Shown here in pieces: positions 36,437-46,360 of a stretch of DNA of 64,000 bases. Under the pieces are notes generated by a model. The model ran no database searches. It saw nothing but the letters and a program-made list of their open reading frames with translations, and was not told the origin of the DNA. Numbering within the stretch: position 1 is the first letter of the stretch; every line of letters starts with the position of its first letter. A program made the translations under genes and the position numbers. The stretch is from Turbatrix aceti. Its lineage: Eukaryota > Nematoda > Chromadorea > Rhabditida > Panagrolaimidae. The DNA is taken from positions 6,228,739 through 6,292,738 of the forward strand of contig OZ017767.1 in assembly GCA_963969345.1 (NCBI GenBank), in the 5' to 3' direction.

Positions 36437-37275
36437 GACAAACTTCCTTTGCAGATACATACCTCAGAGGCGTATCTCAGCACGACTTATACAATTCACA
36501 ATCTTACTGTACATTCGACTAACACTATTTACTTTTGGTTGATTCTACGGTTGTTTTTTTTATAGAAAAACTGAATTCATCACTTTTTTTTGTCTTTTTT
36601 TAATTATCGCGCTAGGAATTGTATTTATCAGTTTTATTATCGATTTGTGATGGTTTTTGGCACAAGAAGAAATAAAGCGCGGAGAGACGAGACCACCTGA
36701 CCTGAACTCTCGGCGATAACGGCGACGTCTGTCGTCCCGTGCTCTGGAAGACACAAGAACCTTCGCGAACAGCAGCTCGTTCGTCTGTTGACGAGGCCGA
36801 CGACCAGGAGCGCACGCGCGTTTCCACAGCGAAAAAAAGCGCAAGTTATATGCGGTATCGTTTGGGCCAAAGGGAATTCGTGCGTCCGATGTGGTTTTTT
36901 GTGTCTTCTTGTTTTTGCACTTCCCTCCGGCGTTTTCGGCTTTTTACTGTGTTTTTTTTGTTGTTTTCACGAATTCTGAACGATTGAAATTCACATAGGA
37001 TTTTTATTCGTTGAACGGAATGAAAAATATAAAAGTGAATAGAATTGTAGTCAATTTAGCAGCTGCTGAGGATTTTTGTGCTTACTTGATAGGTTAGTTA
37101 CCGAAGCATGACTTTCTTGTGTCTCTTGCGTGTCATCGATTGTAAGAGAACGTTAGGGGCCTAGGGATCTGGTTTTTCGCGTGAATGTTGCTGCGTTGCT
37201 TTCTGTCTGTCTGGTGTGGATTCTTATGACTACTCGGGTTTTTTAGGTAATATTTGTTAGTCTACGAACTCCGCC
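36437..37275. other. Intergenic region, dcp-2 / hsp-6
   Basis: About 840 bases, T-rich in parts, with no coding sequence I can support. No clear heat-shock element array was recognised by eye. Confidence 0.45.
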
Positions 37276-39436
37276 ATGCTGTCTGCAGCCCGTTCTCTTA
37301 TTTCGACAGGCAGAATCGTCTCCCGCAACGTTCCTCTCGTCAGCAGGAGATTAAAGTGGGTTTTTGATTCCTAAAATGTGAAAAAAAAGGAAAACGAAAA
37401 CAATTTTATATCAAAATAACAAATATTTTAGGTCAGATGCGGTTCGCGGCGCAGTCATCGGTGTCGATCTCGGCACGACCAATTCCTGCGTTGCCGTGAT
37501 GGAGGGAAAGCAAGCAAAGGTTATCGAAAACGCAGAAGGTGTCCGCACGACTCCCTCCACCGTCGCTTTTACGAAGGACGGCGAACGCCTCGTCGGCGCC
37601 CCTGCCAAGCGCCAGGCCGTCACCAACAGCGAAAACACCCTCTACGCGACGAAGCGTCTCATCGGTCGTCGTTTCGACGATCCCGAGGTGCAGAAGGACC
37701 TCAAGGTCGTGCCGTACAAGATCGTCAAGTCGAAGAACGGCGATGCCTGGCTCGAGGCCCAGGGCAAGATCTATTCGCCTTCCCAGATCGGCGCCTTCGT
37801 GCTCATGAAGATGAAGGAAACGGCCGAAAATTACCTCGGAACTTCGGTCTCAAACGCTGTTGTCACCGTGCCCGCTTATTTCAACGATTCTCAGCGTCAG
37901 GCCACGAAGGACGCTGGTCAGATCTCCGGTCTCAACGTTCTCCGCGTCATCAACGAGCCCACGGCTGCCGCTCTGGCTTATGGTCTCGACAAGACTGATG
38001 ACAAAATGTAAGTTTTTTCGTTGTTTTTTTTGTGTTACGGTACTTTTTTCTTTCAGCATCGCTGTTTACGATCTTGGCGGTGGCACCTTCGATATCTCCA
38101 TCCTGGAGATCCAGAAGGGCGTCTTCGAAGTCAAATCCACCAACGGAGACACCTTCCTCGGCGGCGAAGACTTCGACAACCACCTCGTCCGCTACATCGT
38201 CGATAAGTTCAAGCAGGAATCCGGCATCGACCTCCACAAGGACAACATGGCGATGCAACGCGTGCGCGAAGCCGCCGAGAAGGCCAAGTGCGAGCTCTCG
38301 TCAACCACCCAGACTGACATTAACCTTCCCTACATCACCGTCGATCCCAACAGCGGCCCCAAGCATCTGGCGCTCAACATTTCTCGTTCACAGCTAGAAC
38401 GCGTTGTCGGCGATCTCATCAAGCGGACCATCGAGCCCTGCCAGAAGGCGCTCCACGACGCTGAGGTCAAGGCTTCCGACATCAAGGAGGTCCTCCTCGT
38501 CGGTGGCATGTCTCGCATGCCCAAGGTCCAGGAAACTGTCCAGCAGGTCTTTGGTCGTCAGCCTTCGAAGGCCGTCAACCCCGACGAAGCCGTCGCCATC
38601 GGTGCTGCCATCCAGGGCGCTGTCCTTGCCGGTGACGTTACGGATGTTCTTCTCCTCGATGTTACCCCTCTGTCACTCGGTATCGAGACTCTGGGCGGTA
38701 TCATGACGAAACTCATCACTCGCAACACTACCATTCCCACCAAGAAGTCGCAGGTCTTCTCAACCGCCGCTGACGGACAGACCCAGGTCGAAATCAAGGT
38801 CTACCAGGGCGAGCGTGAAATGGCCGGTCACAACAAGCTTCTCGGACAGTTTTCGCTGGTTGGCATCCCTCCCGCGCCCCGTGGCGTGCCCCAGGTCGAG
38901 GTCACCTTCGACATTGATGCCAACGGTATCGTCAATGTCTCTGCTCGCGATCGTGGCACCGGAAAGGAACAACAAAGTAAGTTTTTGCGTTTTAAAGGAT
39001 TTTTTCAAATGTTTGCCTTTTTTTAGTCGTCATCCAGTCATCTGGTGGCCTCTCCAAGGACCAGATCGAAAACATGATCCGCGAAGCCGAAAAGAACGCC
39101 GCCGAAGACTCCGAGCGCAAGGAACTCATCGAGGCCGTCAACCAAGCTGAATCCGTTCTCCACGACACAGAATCCAAGATCACCGAATTCGCTGACAAGA
39201 TCAACACCGAAGAAGCCACCGTCATCAAGGAGGGCATCACCGCGCTCCGCAAGAAGCTCGAAGACCGCGAGAACCTCAAGGCCGCCGAAGTCCGTGAAGC
39301 CATCGGCGAGCTTCAAGGCAAGGCGCTGAAGCTCTTCGAGGCCGCGTACAAGAAGATGGCCGAGGAAAACAGCCAGAACAACAGCAACGCTTCCTCAGAA
39401 CGCCCCAAGGAAGAGAAGAAGGAGGATCAGAAATAA
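37276..39436 (+). CDS. hsp-6: Mitochondrial HSP70 (mortalin/HSPA9)
   Basis: Matrix chaperone and import motor, and the classic mitochondrial unfolded-protein-response target in worms. Exons 37276-37355, 37432-38007, 38057-38976 and 39027-39436 join in phase to 661 aa. The first 26 residues are basic and Ser-rich ([18 protein letters not shown]), a matrix-targeting peptide. HSP70 signatures follow: [30 protein letters not shown] and [13 protein letters not shown]. The linker [12 protein letters not shown] leads into the substrate-binding domain. The tail is acidic/basic (KEEKKEDQK) and lacks EEVD, as expected for the mitochondrial form. Confidence 0.96.
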
Positions 39437-40097
39437 GCGTCTCCAACGGGCAAATTGTCCGCTACCATATTGTTAAAACAAATCTCTCTCTTAGATTCAA
39501 TTAGGTTGTTGTCTTTGATATCCTCGGACACGTCCGTGCACATTTATTTGTTTGTCACCGTGTAGAATTAATTGTTGACGATGAACACTCCCCTCCTCCT
39601 CCTCCTCCTCCTCCTCCTTCGTCGTACCTTTTCCCTCTCCTCTTTTTTTTTACTTCGCCCAGTTGGTTAATTTTTCGTTGGTCTATGAGCCCGAAATAAA
39701 TGACAGTCAGAAATCGCGCGTGATTGGCGTGTGGCACTGCGCGAGATTGACGGGCGTCTCGGCTGACAGCTGAGATCGGAGCGAACGCGCGCGTCCGCCT
39801 TCGAAGCGCGATCTTCAAAAGCACTCGCCCTGGGCTTGGTTTGCTCGTGTTCATTGCCCAGGGTGGCGGACGCGGATGGCTGTGCGAAATATTTGTTACC
39901 TGCCTCAATCGACAGAAAAATAAGGTAAGAAATCAGATCGGTTTTAAGGCCCCTGGCTCGCTTAAAACTGAAATGGTTTGTTACAGGTATTTTTTGCTTG
40001 GCGTGAAATAATTTCTACAAACTCCGCCAGAAATGATTTTTACCGGTGAAATGATCAAAATTTGTTTACGTTTATTATTCCACCTGGGAAGGATACC
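39437..40097. other. Convergent 3' region with CTC microsatellite
   Basis: It lies between hsp-6 and the nitrobindin-like gene. It holds a (CTC)n tract at 39592-39617, AATAAA at 39695-39700, and TTTATT at 40071-40076, a minus-strand poly(A) signal for the next gene. No coding sequence is seen. Confidence 0.55.
39592..39617. repeat. (CTC)n microsatellite
   Basis: An uninterrupted trinucleotide run of about eight to nine CCT/CTC units in the 3' flank of hsp-6. Confidence 0.9.
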
Positions 40098-40751
40098 TCA
40101 ATACAAGACCTTCTTATACCTGGCGGTGTACGCCTCGGTGTCGACGGCAGTCTCTGCCCGCACCCGCATGATCATGTTGTGAAAATCGACCTGCTCGTAT
40201 TGTCGCTCAAACTCGCGAACGTCGAGATCAACGCCGTTGCTGCCGACGTCAAACGAGCGTCGGAGGAATTGCTTGAGGTGGCAGATGATCTTGTTGTCCT
40301 TGACGAAGCCCTGCTCCATCATGCTGAATCCCTCGCTGCTCGTCGTCAGGTACGCGAGGTGAACGCGGGGATCGCGACGGGTCGCGTTCTTGACCGGCAT
40401 GAAGCCGTAATCGCTGCGGATGACGTTATCATTCTTGTCCAGGTAGGTATGCGTGATATTAACTGTTCGCGCGCCGAATTTGGGAATCGGGTTGATGGCA
40501 AAATCGAGGAGGCTGGGAGCTGGCAGGTCGCGCCAGTGTCCGCTCGCCGCGCCGTCCAGCTTCCAGAGACCGATGAAATTCCTCACCGGTCGCAGGTCGA
40601 AGGGAAGCGTATTCATATCGTATCCTGGGAAAATTTTTCATATTCGTGACCGAATAAATTTTTTTTTAAAAGTAAACTCACTGTCTTCATACCTGCTGTG
40701 GCAAGCCACGGCGCTGAGGAGCACAATCAGGCACTGAAGGAGTGTTGCCAT
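40098..40751 (-). CDS. Secreted nitrobindin / THAP4 C-terminal-like beta-barrel protein
   Basis: Minus-strand exons 40751-40682 and 40624-40098 join in phase to 198 aa. A signal peptide is clear (MATLLQCLIVLLSAVACHS). The rest resembles the DUF1794/nitrobindin barrel: NFIGLWKLDG at the start, HTYLDKNDNVIRSDYGFMPVK, YEQVDFHNMIMRVRAET, and a closing ARYKKVLY that aligns with the HVTYKKV end of human THAP4. Nitrobindins bind heme through a His just before that last strand; here the HLH positions read AYT, so ordinary heme ligation may be lost. The acceptor TTTTTCAG is two bases from the ATG. Family assignment is by eye from a few blocks and is moderate. Confidence 0.72.
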
Positions 40752-41717
40752 GTCTGAAAAAGGACGGGACAGGTGAAGAAAGGTTGCGCGAACACAATGA
40801 AAAGCGCGCAAAGGTGCGAATCGATGAAAATACGACTTCTTCGAAAACTCTCGGCAGCGAAAGTGTGAGCCGCTGCAAAAATAGAGAGCACCGGACGCGG
40901 GATATTGGTGTGATAAAATCGGGGATTTTGGTAACCAAAGAAAAAGGGAGGGGATGGATTGCCCGAGGCGGATTCCGGATGAACACGCGCGCCGGCGCGT
41001 TTCACTTTTTTTTATGCGATAAAAAAAAAGACCAAACCAGAGTCGTCTTCATAATTGTTTTGAAGACAATTTTTGAATCCGTAGAGACGCCAGAAAATTT
41101 TTGACATGAGCAAAACTCGAAATATCCGAAAAAAACGGTCAAAAAACATCCAACCAAACAGAAAATAGCAGAACTTGGCCAAATCACACGTGTATCATCG
41201 CCGCGAACCAGGAACGAGTGTGGCAGAAGCAGTCCACCGTCCGTGGCCGTGGCCGCGGCCGCAACCGGCGCGTCTCAGTTCGTGATCGTCGTCGTGTCGT
41301 CGCGTTACGCAAGGCCAAACCCGGCAAACCAGTCTTTCTGCTGCGTGCAGGTAGAAGAACAACGTTTCGCCGCTGTCTACCCGCAGTGCTGGCTGGGCCC
41401 TTTGCACGTTTCTCATACCAGAAGCACTACCTACTTGACGAACGGCCTGAAGGTCAGATATCCCCCCACGCACCGTCGTTTTCGTTTTCGCTTTCGCTTT
41501 TATCGCTTTCCAAAAAACGCTCATCCTGTTGGGGCGTGTCAAACGGGTTTCGAGCTGTTTTTGCGAGGTCAGATTTCCCAAATCTTTGTCAAAGATGCGC
41601 CGTGTTTACGGATGAGCTCAAACGGGTCGTTGAGGAGACAAACACGCGAATCTATCCTAACTTTTACTTTTTGTTTTACACAGACATCACCGGAGGCGGA
41701 GGCAGGTCGTAAAGGGC
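40752..41717. other. Intergenic region, nitrobindin-like / Kunitz gene
   Basis: 966 bases. Two long plus-strand frames overlap (41218-41712 and 41243-41752), and the minus strand is also partly open; this reflects base composition. A CGTTTT/CGCTTT simple repeat is present near 41478-41510. No gene is called. Confidence 0.45.
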
Positions 41718-42424
41718 GGTTTACGATGAACAGAAGGCGACGCATGACTTGAAGTTCGGGAAATTGTTGTAATTGCCGTTGGCGCCGTAATACGAGAAAC
41801 GCCAGCACGACCGGATCGCGGCGCTCCAGGCAAAACGAGGTCTGTCCTCGACGCCGTCCACAAAAGTGCCGGAATCGTCCACCTGCGAGCAGACAAATTC
41901 TGCAATGATCTTTGTTTTAATTTTGAAAGACCAGAAAACAGAAACAGACCTTTGCTCGGACAACAAACACCTGCTTCCTGGTTGCAGGTGTGATTATCCG
42001 GACATGTGAGACCCTCGGCGTTGCATACATGATACTTGCCATTGGGAATGAGAAATTCTGCGCCACACTTTTCAGCCAGTGTCCATTGATTTGCATTTCT
42101 GAGCTGTGCACCTGATTTCTGAGAAGAAGAGCATGCTGCGCGACACGCGGACGAGGTGGGAAACCGATTTGTATTACCCCCGCAGCCGTTGAAGAGGAAC
42201 GGCTGGCACACGCTCATGCGCGGGTCGAAGTAGAAGGCACGACTCGGCGCCTCATCAGAACACACTTCCCCGGGGTCTCGCGGTCCCGCGCAATCTGCAA
42301 TCACGTACGTTCTCGTGAGCTGAACACGTTGATGCGTGAAAATGTGTTTACCATGATGAGAAGAAGTTCCTTGACATACATAAAGGCAGAGTACAAAATT
42401 GGACAAAATTAGAGCTTTGAACAT
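41718..42424 (-). CDS. Secreted Kunitz / Cys-rich / Kunitz-like protein
   Basis: Minus-strand exons 42424-42352, 42294-41950 and 41899-41718 join in phase to 199 aa. A signal peptide (MFKALILSNFVLCLYVCQG) precedes a six-cysteine Kunitz domain (DCAGPRDPGEVC ... FLFNGCGGNTNRF ... SACRAAC). A six-cysteine lustrin-like segment follows (CGAEFLIPNG ... CNQEAGVCCPS), then a second Kunitz-like domain that keeps only four cysteines: the C2-C4 pair is missing (YYGANGNYNNF instead of NGCGGN). The residue after Kunitz C2, normally the basic P1, is Ser, so ordinary trypsin inhibition is unlikely. The 57-base first intron is also open in frame and could be retained. It is the divergent partner and paralogue of the gene at 43119. 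Confidence 0.87.
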
Positions 42425-43118
42425 GACTGCAACAGGTTCACCGAGTCAGGGTTCACCGCATCGACGGAAAAAGGGCTGTTCGAATGTGGTAATGCGCGCA
42501 CGAATGAGCCGAGCCAAATGATGCATCCATCTGCAAGCCGAGTGTCTTCACGTGGGCCGACGACGACAAACCCGTTTGAAACCCGGCGACCTGACCAAGG
42601 CCGCGTGAAAGGAGGCAGGCGCAGGTTCTGAACCTCTTAGGTCGACGAGAATAAATTTGAGTCGAGAATTGTGTGAGTGCCGCAAATTAGAGCAGAATAC
42701 CATTTTTAGATTTTTTGGAGGTCGGCAGCGTTAAATTCAATTCAGTACCAAGTTTTTGGGGATATTGTTTTTTCTGATTCACCTTTCCGTAACCGTATCC
42801 GTAACTGATCCCAGATCGGCCTTCCAATGTTTGTCAACAATCTAGGCGGGACCCGTGACTCACGGAGTCACGTATGCGTCCTGAAGGTGCTCAGTATAAA
42901 TAAAAAGCACTCATTTGTGCGACTGGGATATTTTTGTACCCCAAAGCATTCCAGATGATTGCATAAGCTCTGACAAACCGGTTCCGGGTCAACCGGCTTG
43001 CATCCTCAGCCCTCACGTTCGTTCTATTTACCGGGGGCTTGGAAAAGTGATCGAATGTGTAACTATCCCTCTTCAGAATTTCCTGGCGGCCAGTAGTGAT
43101 TATTGAATGACTTTAGGC
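42425..43118. promoter_or_regulatory. Divergent promoter region between two Kunitz paralogues
   Basis: Head-to-head spacer of about 690 bases. It contains a perfect inverted repeat GTGACTC-ACG-GAGTCAC at 42855-42871 and a TATAAATA at 42895-42902 facing the right-hand gene. An ACTTTAG acceptor-like site ends two bases before the right-hand ATG. Promoter role is inferred. Confidence 0.5.
42895..42902 (+). promoter_or_regulatory. TATA-box-like element
   Basis: TATAAATA lies 24 bases after the inverted repeat at 42855-42871 and about 215 bases upstream of the Kunitz ATG at 43119. Its use is unproven. Confidence 0.45.
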
Positions 43119-44023
43119 ATGACGCTCCGCTGCGCAGTACTCGCAATTTGCCTCGGGGCAAGCTCGTTGGTGGCCAACGCACAGATGCAGGCCGCGGACT
43201 GCCTACATGACGCCGACCGTGGATATCTCTGCGACGCAGCACAGCCGACTAAAAAGTACTTTTACCATGCAGCTTCGGGTAAATTTTTGTCTTTTAAGGC
43301 TGGAATTACCAATTTTAACTTTAAAAAGTTTTTTAGACACCTGCCAACCCCTGTTCTACCGGGGATGCGGGGGCAACGACAATCGCTTCGACACTCAAGC
43401 GTTTTGCAACCAAGTGTGCAAGCCTGACGACATCGTGATCGGCAACGGTGCCAGTCCCCTCTCGGTCGGCGATGGAGCTGTTCCCGAGACCCCCTCACCG
43501 ATCGGTAGCGGAACTTCCCATGACATACTCATGGACGCCAGGCCAGAATCCGCCGAATTCATGGAAACAACTGTCTACCCGTTCAACATGTCACCTACGA
43601 GCGCGGTAACTCCCTTCAACCCCTTTCATCCCGGTCCCGTCGTCGTTATGAACGAATCACGAAATTCACGTGGGCTTTCTCGAGCACATTTTACATTATT
43701 AGAGGCCCTCATTTTTAGTGACAAACTGCAAAGGCAATTTCGGTGCAAAGAGCCTGTTGGTGCCGTCGTGTTTGACGTACTACGACTGCCCAGAGGACTT
43801 TGAGTGCCACGAAAACGTCTGTTGCCCTACAAAATCAGCGGTTTGTAACCAGCAGTATGATTCTGGCTACGAGCTGCGCGAACTGAGCCACGTCGGCCGG
43901 TATTACTACATTCCGGCGGGCAACAACTGCGCTAGATTCTCTTACTTTGGCGCCGGCGGCAACTTTAACAACTTCCAGACGTACAACGACTGCATGGACT
44001 ACTGTGCCACTTTTATACAATGA
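43119..44023 (+). CDS. Secreted Kunitz / Cys-rich / Kunitz-like protein (paralogue)
   Basis: Exons 43119-43278, 43337-43669 and 43719-44023 join in phase to 265 aa. A signal peptide (MTLRCAVLAICLGASSLVANA) precedes a six-cysteine Kunitz domain split by the first intron (DCLHDADRGYLC ... FYRGCGGNDNRF ... FCNQVC). A low-complexity Pro/Ser linker follows, absent from the neighbour, then a lustrin-like segment (NCKGNFGAKS ... CHENVCCPTK) and a four-cysteine Kunitz-like end (FSYFGAGGNFNNF, C2 and C4 missing). The residue after Kunitz C2 is Asp, so classic serine-protease inhibition is unlikely. A second in-frame ATG lies 12 bases upstream (43107), but the acceptor ending at 43116 favours 43119. 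AATAAA is at 44068-44073. Confidence 0.87.
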
Positions 44024-44662
44024 ACCCATGTTATTTATGTTTTTTATGCACACCAATGCTATCTTTCAATAAATGCCTTTCAAAGTGATCGCAATGATTT
44101 AAAAATACATATTTATCAGAAATAAAAACGGTTTTTAAATTCAAAAGCTGCTTTTTGAAGGTCATGCGTGTTTTTAAATCCGTCCAAGTTCGTATTGTTG
44201 CGTTCAGCTCACCTTCCGTCTGCCGTGTCGTCTCTGATGTCTTCGGATCACACGGTAATGGGGGTTTCTTTCATTCGAACAAAGAAGTGCTTTCCCGCTT
44301 CTGCGTGGACTGCCGTTGGACACGGCGTCGTTCAATTCTGAACTCAAACTTGATGACGGTAGAGAAATCCATTGTAGTTGAAAGCAACTACAGTGTGCGT
44401 ATTCTTGTGGTGCAGAATGACGACTTGCCGCTTTCTACCGTCCACATACTTTTTTACCAGGGCGGAGCTCTTTTTTTGCGCGAAGGTAAAGCAAACATGT
44501 TGTAGCAAAAATAGCAATCACAAATGTATTTTTTACATGTAGTTTCTATTTTTTTTAAAACGCTCGTTAAAAAATTTCGCTACGAGAGCATCAAAATGGC
44601 AAAAACGCGATTCATTTCAGTTTTTGCTTTTTTCTGTTGATTTCTTCGTTCTCGTCATCCAG
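44024..44662. other. Hairpin-rich intergenic region, Kunitz / FAM98-like
   Basis: It begins with the Kunitz poly(A) signal (44068-44073), then holds a run of strong hairpins (44223-44442, listed separately), a T7 run near 44469-44475 and an A/T-rich end. A GTCATCCAG acceptor-like site abuts the FAM98-like ATG. Confidence 0.5.
44223..44442 (+). ncRNA. Candidate structured RNA (unassigned)
   Basis: Successive complementary segments in one intergenic stretch: CCGTGT/ACACGG (44223-44255) enclosing TGAT/ATCA; GAAG/CTTC near 44284-44302; GCCGT/ACGGC (44312-44326); and an outer 9-bp stem GACGGTAGA/TCTACCGTC (44355-44363 with 44434-44442). The outer stem encloses a perfect TGTAGTTG/CAACTACA hairpin (44373-44392) and a short ATTCT/AGAAT hairpin, giving a three-way junction. 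A T7 run follows at about 44469. I recognise no known RNA family, and the strand is only a guess. An open frame of 116 codons also spans it. Confidence 0.3.
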
Positions 44663-45691
44663 ATGGACGTCCAGACAGCGAAAGAGAAGATCCAGCTTCA
44701 CGGGTGAGTAAATACGTTCAGCCTGACTCAATAGATTGCCCATTTGCAGCTTTGACGTCGAACAGTGGCCTCAGGTCGTCATCGACGTTGCAAACCGCGT
44801 CGCTCGTCACTATGGACTCCAAAGCCGCGTAACAGCGGCGTCAACATCTCCGCTGGAGGACAAGACTGTCGTTGCGCAGATTCTCGCTGTGGTGAAGGAT
44901 ATGGGTGAGTTTTTATGGACTGGAATCTGGTTAAAACTGGGTTTTTAGGTGGAACAGATGATGCCGACACATCGGCCGATCCGTTGACCTCAGCTGCCGT
45001 GTTCCTGGCTGATCACCTGGATTCCGCACTGCTCTACGCCCTGCAGCAGCCGTCTGAGCCTCCCGCTTATGAAATCGTGGTTCCAGAATCCGTTCTGGTC
45101 GGGGACGTGGATTCTGCGCCGGAGCGATGGTTGTCGGCACTCAGTTCTGCCTCGCCGATCTCGACCCACGACCGACTGTTCCAAGCCCAGTTGACCGATG
45201 CAGAGGGGGCCGAGGCGATTCGATGGGCCCGACTCCTGGCTGGGGACTACGCGCTTCGATGCCGTACGCTGCTTGATCGCCTCGCCGTCACGCTGCTCAC
45301 CTTCCAGCGCTCGTCCTCGATCGACGAAGCCTCCCGACAGCAGATTGCCCGCGCCGGTCGCGACGTGAGTCTGCCGCCTGCCGCGGGGCTGGCCGATGTC
45401 TTTGCCGCCACTCCGAGCCTGCTCTGCGTCCACCCCGTCCACGGATCGACCCGGCCGTCCGCGCTGAAGCGCTTCATCCTCGACAAGAAACCTGCCAGCC
45501 GCGGCAGCGCGCAGATCGCTCCACCTGACGCCTCGGAGCTCCGTGGGGGCTGGCGCCGGAGAGGACCCGGACACGGACGGCGTCCCGAGCTCTCGTTGGA
45601 GCACCAGGTCCAAAGCGAGGTCCGCAGGCAGCTCGACGCCGTCCGCGGGGATCGTGGCGGCGGTCGTCAACGGAAACGTAATTATCAGTGA
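44663..45691 (+). CDS. FAM98-like protein
   Basis: Exons 44663-44703, 44750-44904 and 44949-45691 join in phase to 312 aa (human FAM98B is about 330). FAM98 proteins are part of the tRNA-splicing ligase / RNA-binding complex with DDX1 and RTCB. The match rests on a central block (DYALRCRTLLDRLAVTLLTF, compare the family 'YRRRMLLKRLDVTVQSF'), on STRPSALKRFI...PASRG near the family's 'REKTACAINKVLMGRVPDRG' segment, and on an Arg/Gly-rich tail (RGGWRRRGPGHGRR). The N-terminal part is divergent. AATAAA is at 45737-45742. The coding region is unusually GC-rich compared with its neighbours. Confidence 0.62.
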
Positions 45692-46360
45692 TCTTGTCCC
45701 GTTGATTTTATTTTCATGTTTTTAACACATTGCCAAAATAAAAGTGCACTTTTTGTAAAAAAATAATTACAACTGCCTGTATTTGAAGTCGTGCATTGGG
45801 AATCGGACGGGATCCGTGCTTCAGATGCGTTATTTATCAACGATAACGGTCATCAAGTTTAAATTCAATCAAAAAAGAAAATTACGTTGAATTTGACAGA
45901 AAAAAAAGAAAAGAAGATTCAAAAATTCGTTACCGCATTGCTCTCAAACTCTCGAAGCGATAAGACATACGGTAGAAAGTTTGTGTTCCAAACTTTTTGC
46001 CCGGTTTCTTCGTTTTTTGTTTTTTTTTGTTGTGGTAGTTTGCTCATTGCGTTAATTTTAACTAAATTGGGCTCAAACTTTGCACAGATACTAATTCATT
46101 CTCGCTGATTCTGAAAATCTAAGCCAGATACGGGTTTTCAAAAGCGCAGGATCTTTTTGATTTTCTGCGCAACAAAACACGAAACTTTTCGCGCGCATTT
46201 TGTTCTCTTCTGTTTTTTTTGAGTTTTTGAGGTGCAGTTGCAGCGAAAGCGGGTATTACCGAAATCAGCGTTTCCGAATTAGTATCTGTGGACAGTTTTA
46301 GCTCGATTTGACCAAGGAGGGAAGTTTCAAAACAATCCTTCATTTTTGGTTGTGAAATAA
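45692..46360. other. Intergenic region with inverted-repeat element
   Basis: It contains the FAM98-like poly(A) signal and an element bounded by long imperfect inverted repeats (46064-46310, listed separately) ending about 50 bases before the next ATG. No coding sequence is seen. Confidence 0.5.
46064..46310. repeat. Inverted-repeat element (MITE-like)
   Basis: Left arm 46064-46110 and right arm 46263-46310 are imperfect reverse complements of about 47 bases. They include a perfect 15-mer CACAGATACTAATTC / GAATTAGTATCTGTG and a second block CGCTGATT / AATCAGCG. The roughly 150-base interior is T-rich. Its size and arms suit a small non-autonomous DNA transposon or a long hairpin RNA. Confidence 0.6.

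Noticed and set aside
41218..41752. Two overlapping long plus-strand frames (164 and 169 codons) between the nitrobindin-like and Kunitz genes
   Set aside because: Two frames open at once with no domains or signal peptide; a compositional effect. The minus-strand Kunitz gene explains the right end.
42295..42351. Reading through the first Kunitz intron (57 bases, no stop)
   Set aside because: It has good GTAAAC and TTGCAG ends, and removal places the Kunitz cysteine right after the signal peptide; retention cannot be excluded but is less likely.
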